A DNA stretch of 7,988 nucleotides from CAZQEC01 sp964591565 (GTDB taxonomy: Bacteria > Patescibacteriota > UBA1384 > CAJBMM01): NCBI GenBank assembly GCA_964591565.1, contig CAZQEC010000042.1, positions 1-7,988 on the forward strand. The letters are read 5' to 3'. Below, piece by piece: positions 6,611 to 7,988 of this stretch. The translations under genes were made by a program, and so were the position numbers. The notes under the pieces are model-generated. The model searched no databases. It was not told the DNA's origin and saw only the letters and a list, made by a program, of their open reading frames with translations. Positions within the stretch are counted from its first letter, which is position 1, and every line of letters starts with the position of its first letter.

Positions 6611-7693
6611 TTAGTGAATTACCGCTGAAACCATGCTTTTTGGTATAACACGGTATCCCAAAACGCCACGACCAGCCGGACCGTTGTATTCACTAATTTT
6701 TACCGAATTACCTAAATCTTCTTCAATTATTGACACGTGTCCAGCCCACGACTCTTTAGTATAAGCAACTGCTCCAACCGCTATTTTATTATCAACCCTT
6801 AAACCAGCCGCTCGAGCTTGACGCGGCCACGCCGAGGCGTTACCACCACCGACGCTTCGGATCGCACTGGCTACTCGCGGGTTAGTTTTTCCAATCCAGG
6901 CTGTACACCAACCCGCGGTAAAACCCAAATAACTATTATAATCACGCTTGCCACCAGATTTACCTATAAAAGTTTTCCCTTTAGGTATGATTGCAATGTT
7001 TTTTGAGCCCTTTTTACTATTGGCGATCTGCGTTAGAGCATCTTTACGTGCCGCGGCGGCATCTACCGCGATTTGAAATAAATCATCACCATCGTCTAGG
7101 TTTTCATAAGGAATAATAATTTTTTGATCTTTTTTTAGCAAAAGCGCCTTTGGGTCCGATTTTATCTTTTTTGCGTCAATGTTGTTTGCCGCCAACAAGG
7201 ACCCAGTGCGCAAACCAACGTTGGCGGCAATTTTGGCGTAAGAATCACCATCTTGCACTACATAAATTTCACCGATTTCAGAAAACTGGTTACTCTCTTT
7301 ATCTACCCCTAAAGGCAAAATTGATAGTTGTTGAAAATAACTATCATCCTGTTTAGATAATGCTAAAACGACGTCGTGCGCATTTTCATCAATTGTCGGT
7401 GTATATATTTTTAGTTCATCAACGATGATGGCGATTTCATCGGGCGCGGCCGGAAAAATACTAGCCAAAGATACATTTGTCTCGCGGTTTGAAGTTATTA
7501 CAGATCCCCCCGCAAACATCACTGCCAATAAAGAAATCGATAGATGTTTTTGACAATTAACATAAATTGTACGAATGTTTAATCGCGGAAAGCTCATAAT
7601 GCGGTGTTGAATCTGCCGCAGCACTTTAAATCGAATTGCTTGGCGGCTAATGTAAATGTATAGAGAATTAAGTCGAGCAATGTATTTATTCAT
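6611..7693 (-). CDS. LysM and CHAP domain peptidoglycan hydrolase with N-terminal membrane anchor
   Basis: This is a likely surface enzyme that binds and cuts peptidoglycan, with possible roles in wall remodelling, division or contact with a host cell. Residues 1-50 are strongly basic and probably cytoplasmic. A hydrophobic segment at about 51-67 (LSISLLAVMFAGGSVIT) is a signal anchor. A LysM-like block at 143-196 starts YVVQDGDSYAKIAANVGL and ends KIIIPY. The C-terminal CHAP domain (about 255-352) has the catalytic Cys263 in GWCTAWI, GGNASAWPRQA (283-293), GAVAY (307-311), His319 in GHVSII and the polar EYN (335-337), so the active site looks intact. AAGAGA before the ATG is a weak ribosome site. 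Met33 has none, so the long start is kept. The gene is coupled to obg, and the start codon lies 7 nt from a mobile element. Confidence 0.92.
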   Translation of the reverse strand: MNKYIARLNSLYIYISRQAIRFKVLRQIQHRIMSFPRLNIRTIYVNCQKHLSISLLAVMFAGGSVITSNRETNVSLASIFPAAPDEIAIIVDELKIYTPTIDENAHDVVLALSKQDDSYFQQLSILPLGVDKESNQFSEIGEIYVVQDGDSYAKIAANVGLRTGSLLAANNIDAKKIKSDPKALLLKKDQKIIIPYENLDDGDDLFQIAVDAAAARKDALTQIANSKKGSKNIAIIPKGKTFIGKSGGKRDYNSYLGFTAGWCTAWIGKTNPRVASAIRSVGGGNASAWPRQARAAGLRVDNKIAVGAVAYTKESWAGHVSIIEEDLGNSVKISEYNGPAGRGVLGYRVIPKSMVSAVIH

Positions 7694-7702
7694 TATCTCT
7701 TA

Positions 7703-7884
7703 GAGCCTGTTTAGTATCTAATGACTTGGAAAAACATTCATATTTTGAGCGAAAACCATGAAGACTGACGAACCATATCAAGATACGGTGAGGAAGGATG
7801 AATGATTTGCAGCCAAAATATGGATGTTTTAACAGTCAAGCACTATTAAAGTCTGTTTTGTGCGGTGAGATACTAAACAGGCTC
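7703..7884. mobile_element. 182-bp MITE-like palindromic element with perfect TIRs and a TA duplication
   Basis: The ends are perfect inverted repeats of 17 bp from GAGCC to GGCTC (7703-7719 and 7868-7884). The flanking bases are TA on both sides (7701-7702, 7885-7886), as expected for a 2-bp target duplication. A second inverted pair lies inside: 7731-7747 and 7814-7830, 16 of 17 bases matching. At the centre CCATATC-AA-GATACGG (7773-7788) forms a third pair. The inner pairs share one centre of symmetry at 7780.5, while the right arm carries about 26 extra bases before the outer repeat. There is no coding capacity, so any movement would need a transposase from elsewhere. TA targets fit the IS630/Tc1 group or some IS5-family groups. 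I cannot name the parent element. Confidence 0.8.
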
Positions 7885-7900
7885 TAGTTGTCCGTATACC

Positions 7901-7928
7901 ACATTACTACTTCATCCGAGTTTGTCAA
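7901..7928 (-). promoter_or_regulatory. Weak candidate promoter of the LysM-CHAP/obg operon, upstream of the inserted element
   Basis: On the minus strand TTGACA (7928-7923) is followed after 16 bp by TAATGT (7906-7901), which is a poor -10 match. If it is real, the leader crosses the whole 182-bp element. Without the element the leader would be only about 20 nt. The TTGACA also overlaps a possible coding remnant, so this is tentative. Confidence 0.25.
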
Positions 7929-7988
7929 TGAAGCGACTTAGCTCATCAATAATCTTACTATTGGGGTAATCGTTAGCTCATTAACAAT
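7912..7988 (-). pseudogene. Possible C-terminal end of a TPR-like gene, with an apparent frame break
   Basis: From 7971 to the TGA at 7914-7912 the minus strand reads DYPNSKIIDELSRFIDKLG, which looks like the last helix pair of a tetratricopeptide-repeat protein. Upstream, that frame meets a stop at 7980-7978. The neighbouring frame continues to the window edge as IVNELT. A missing base near 7972 would join the two into one sensible tail. It could be a decayed gene, a sequencing error or chance, because only about 25 codons are visible. Confidence 0.3.

Noticed and set aside
7838..7884. Promoter inside the MITE-like element driving the hydrolase-obg operon
   Set aside because: I found TTGACT- and GATACT-like boxes on the minus strand but no pair with acceptable spacing.

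Overview
The window looks like chromosome from a small-genome bacterium, most likely a member of the Patescibacteria (Candidate Phyla Radiation). I infer this from several things together. rpoB begins its own transcription unit, with no rplJ/rplL in front of it. The Obg GTPase is short and lacks a C-terminal extension. A LysM-CHAP wall hydrolase is fused to a basic membrane anchor. The intergenic DNA holds AATTGATAATT copies, ATACC-type heptamers and a GC-rich perfect palindrome. No single gene proves the phylum. TGA acts as an ordinary stop throughout, so there is no sign of the recoded (TGA = Gly) CPR lineages.

Layout from left to right. (1) 1-1551, minus: the first 517 codons of rpoB, cut by the window edge, including the rifampicin-binding region, which has several changed drug-contact residues. 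(2) 1552-1990: the rpoB leader and a good sigma70-type promoter, then a gene-free patch of short repeats. (3) 1991-4837, minus: three same-strand genes with small gaps, namely a 5-TM membrane protein of unknown function, a Rossmann/methyltransferase-like protein and a sodium:solute symporter. They may form one unit read from a promoter near 4913, which carries an inverted repeat that could be an operator. (4) 5024-5452, plus: the only plus-strand gene, a GC-rich orphan coding region of about 143 codons with its own upstream signals and two hairpins just after its stop. (5) 5641-7693, minus: a LysM-CHAP peptidoglycan hydrolase and obg, joined as TAA-A-ATG, so they look translationally coupled. 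(6) 7701-7886: a 182-bp MITE-like element with perfect terminal inverted repeats and a TA duplication, inserted only 7 nt in front of the start codon of the hydrolase gene. (7) 7912-7988: possibly the end of a TPR-like gene.

The genes do not form one pathway. They combine housekeeping (RNA polymerase, a ribosome-assembly GTPase) with envelope functions (transporter, membrane protein, wall hydrolase). I found no defence system, CRISPR array, rRNA or tRNA. The most notable items are the diverged rifampicin pocket of RpoB, the palindromic mobile element inserted at the hydrolase-obg operon, and the GC-rich orphan cassette.
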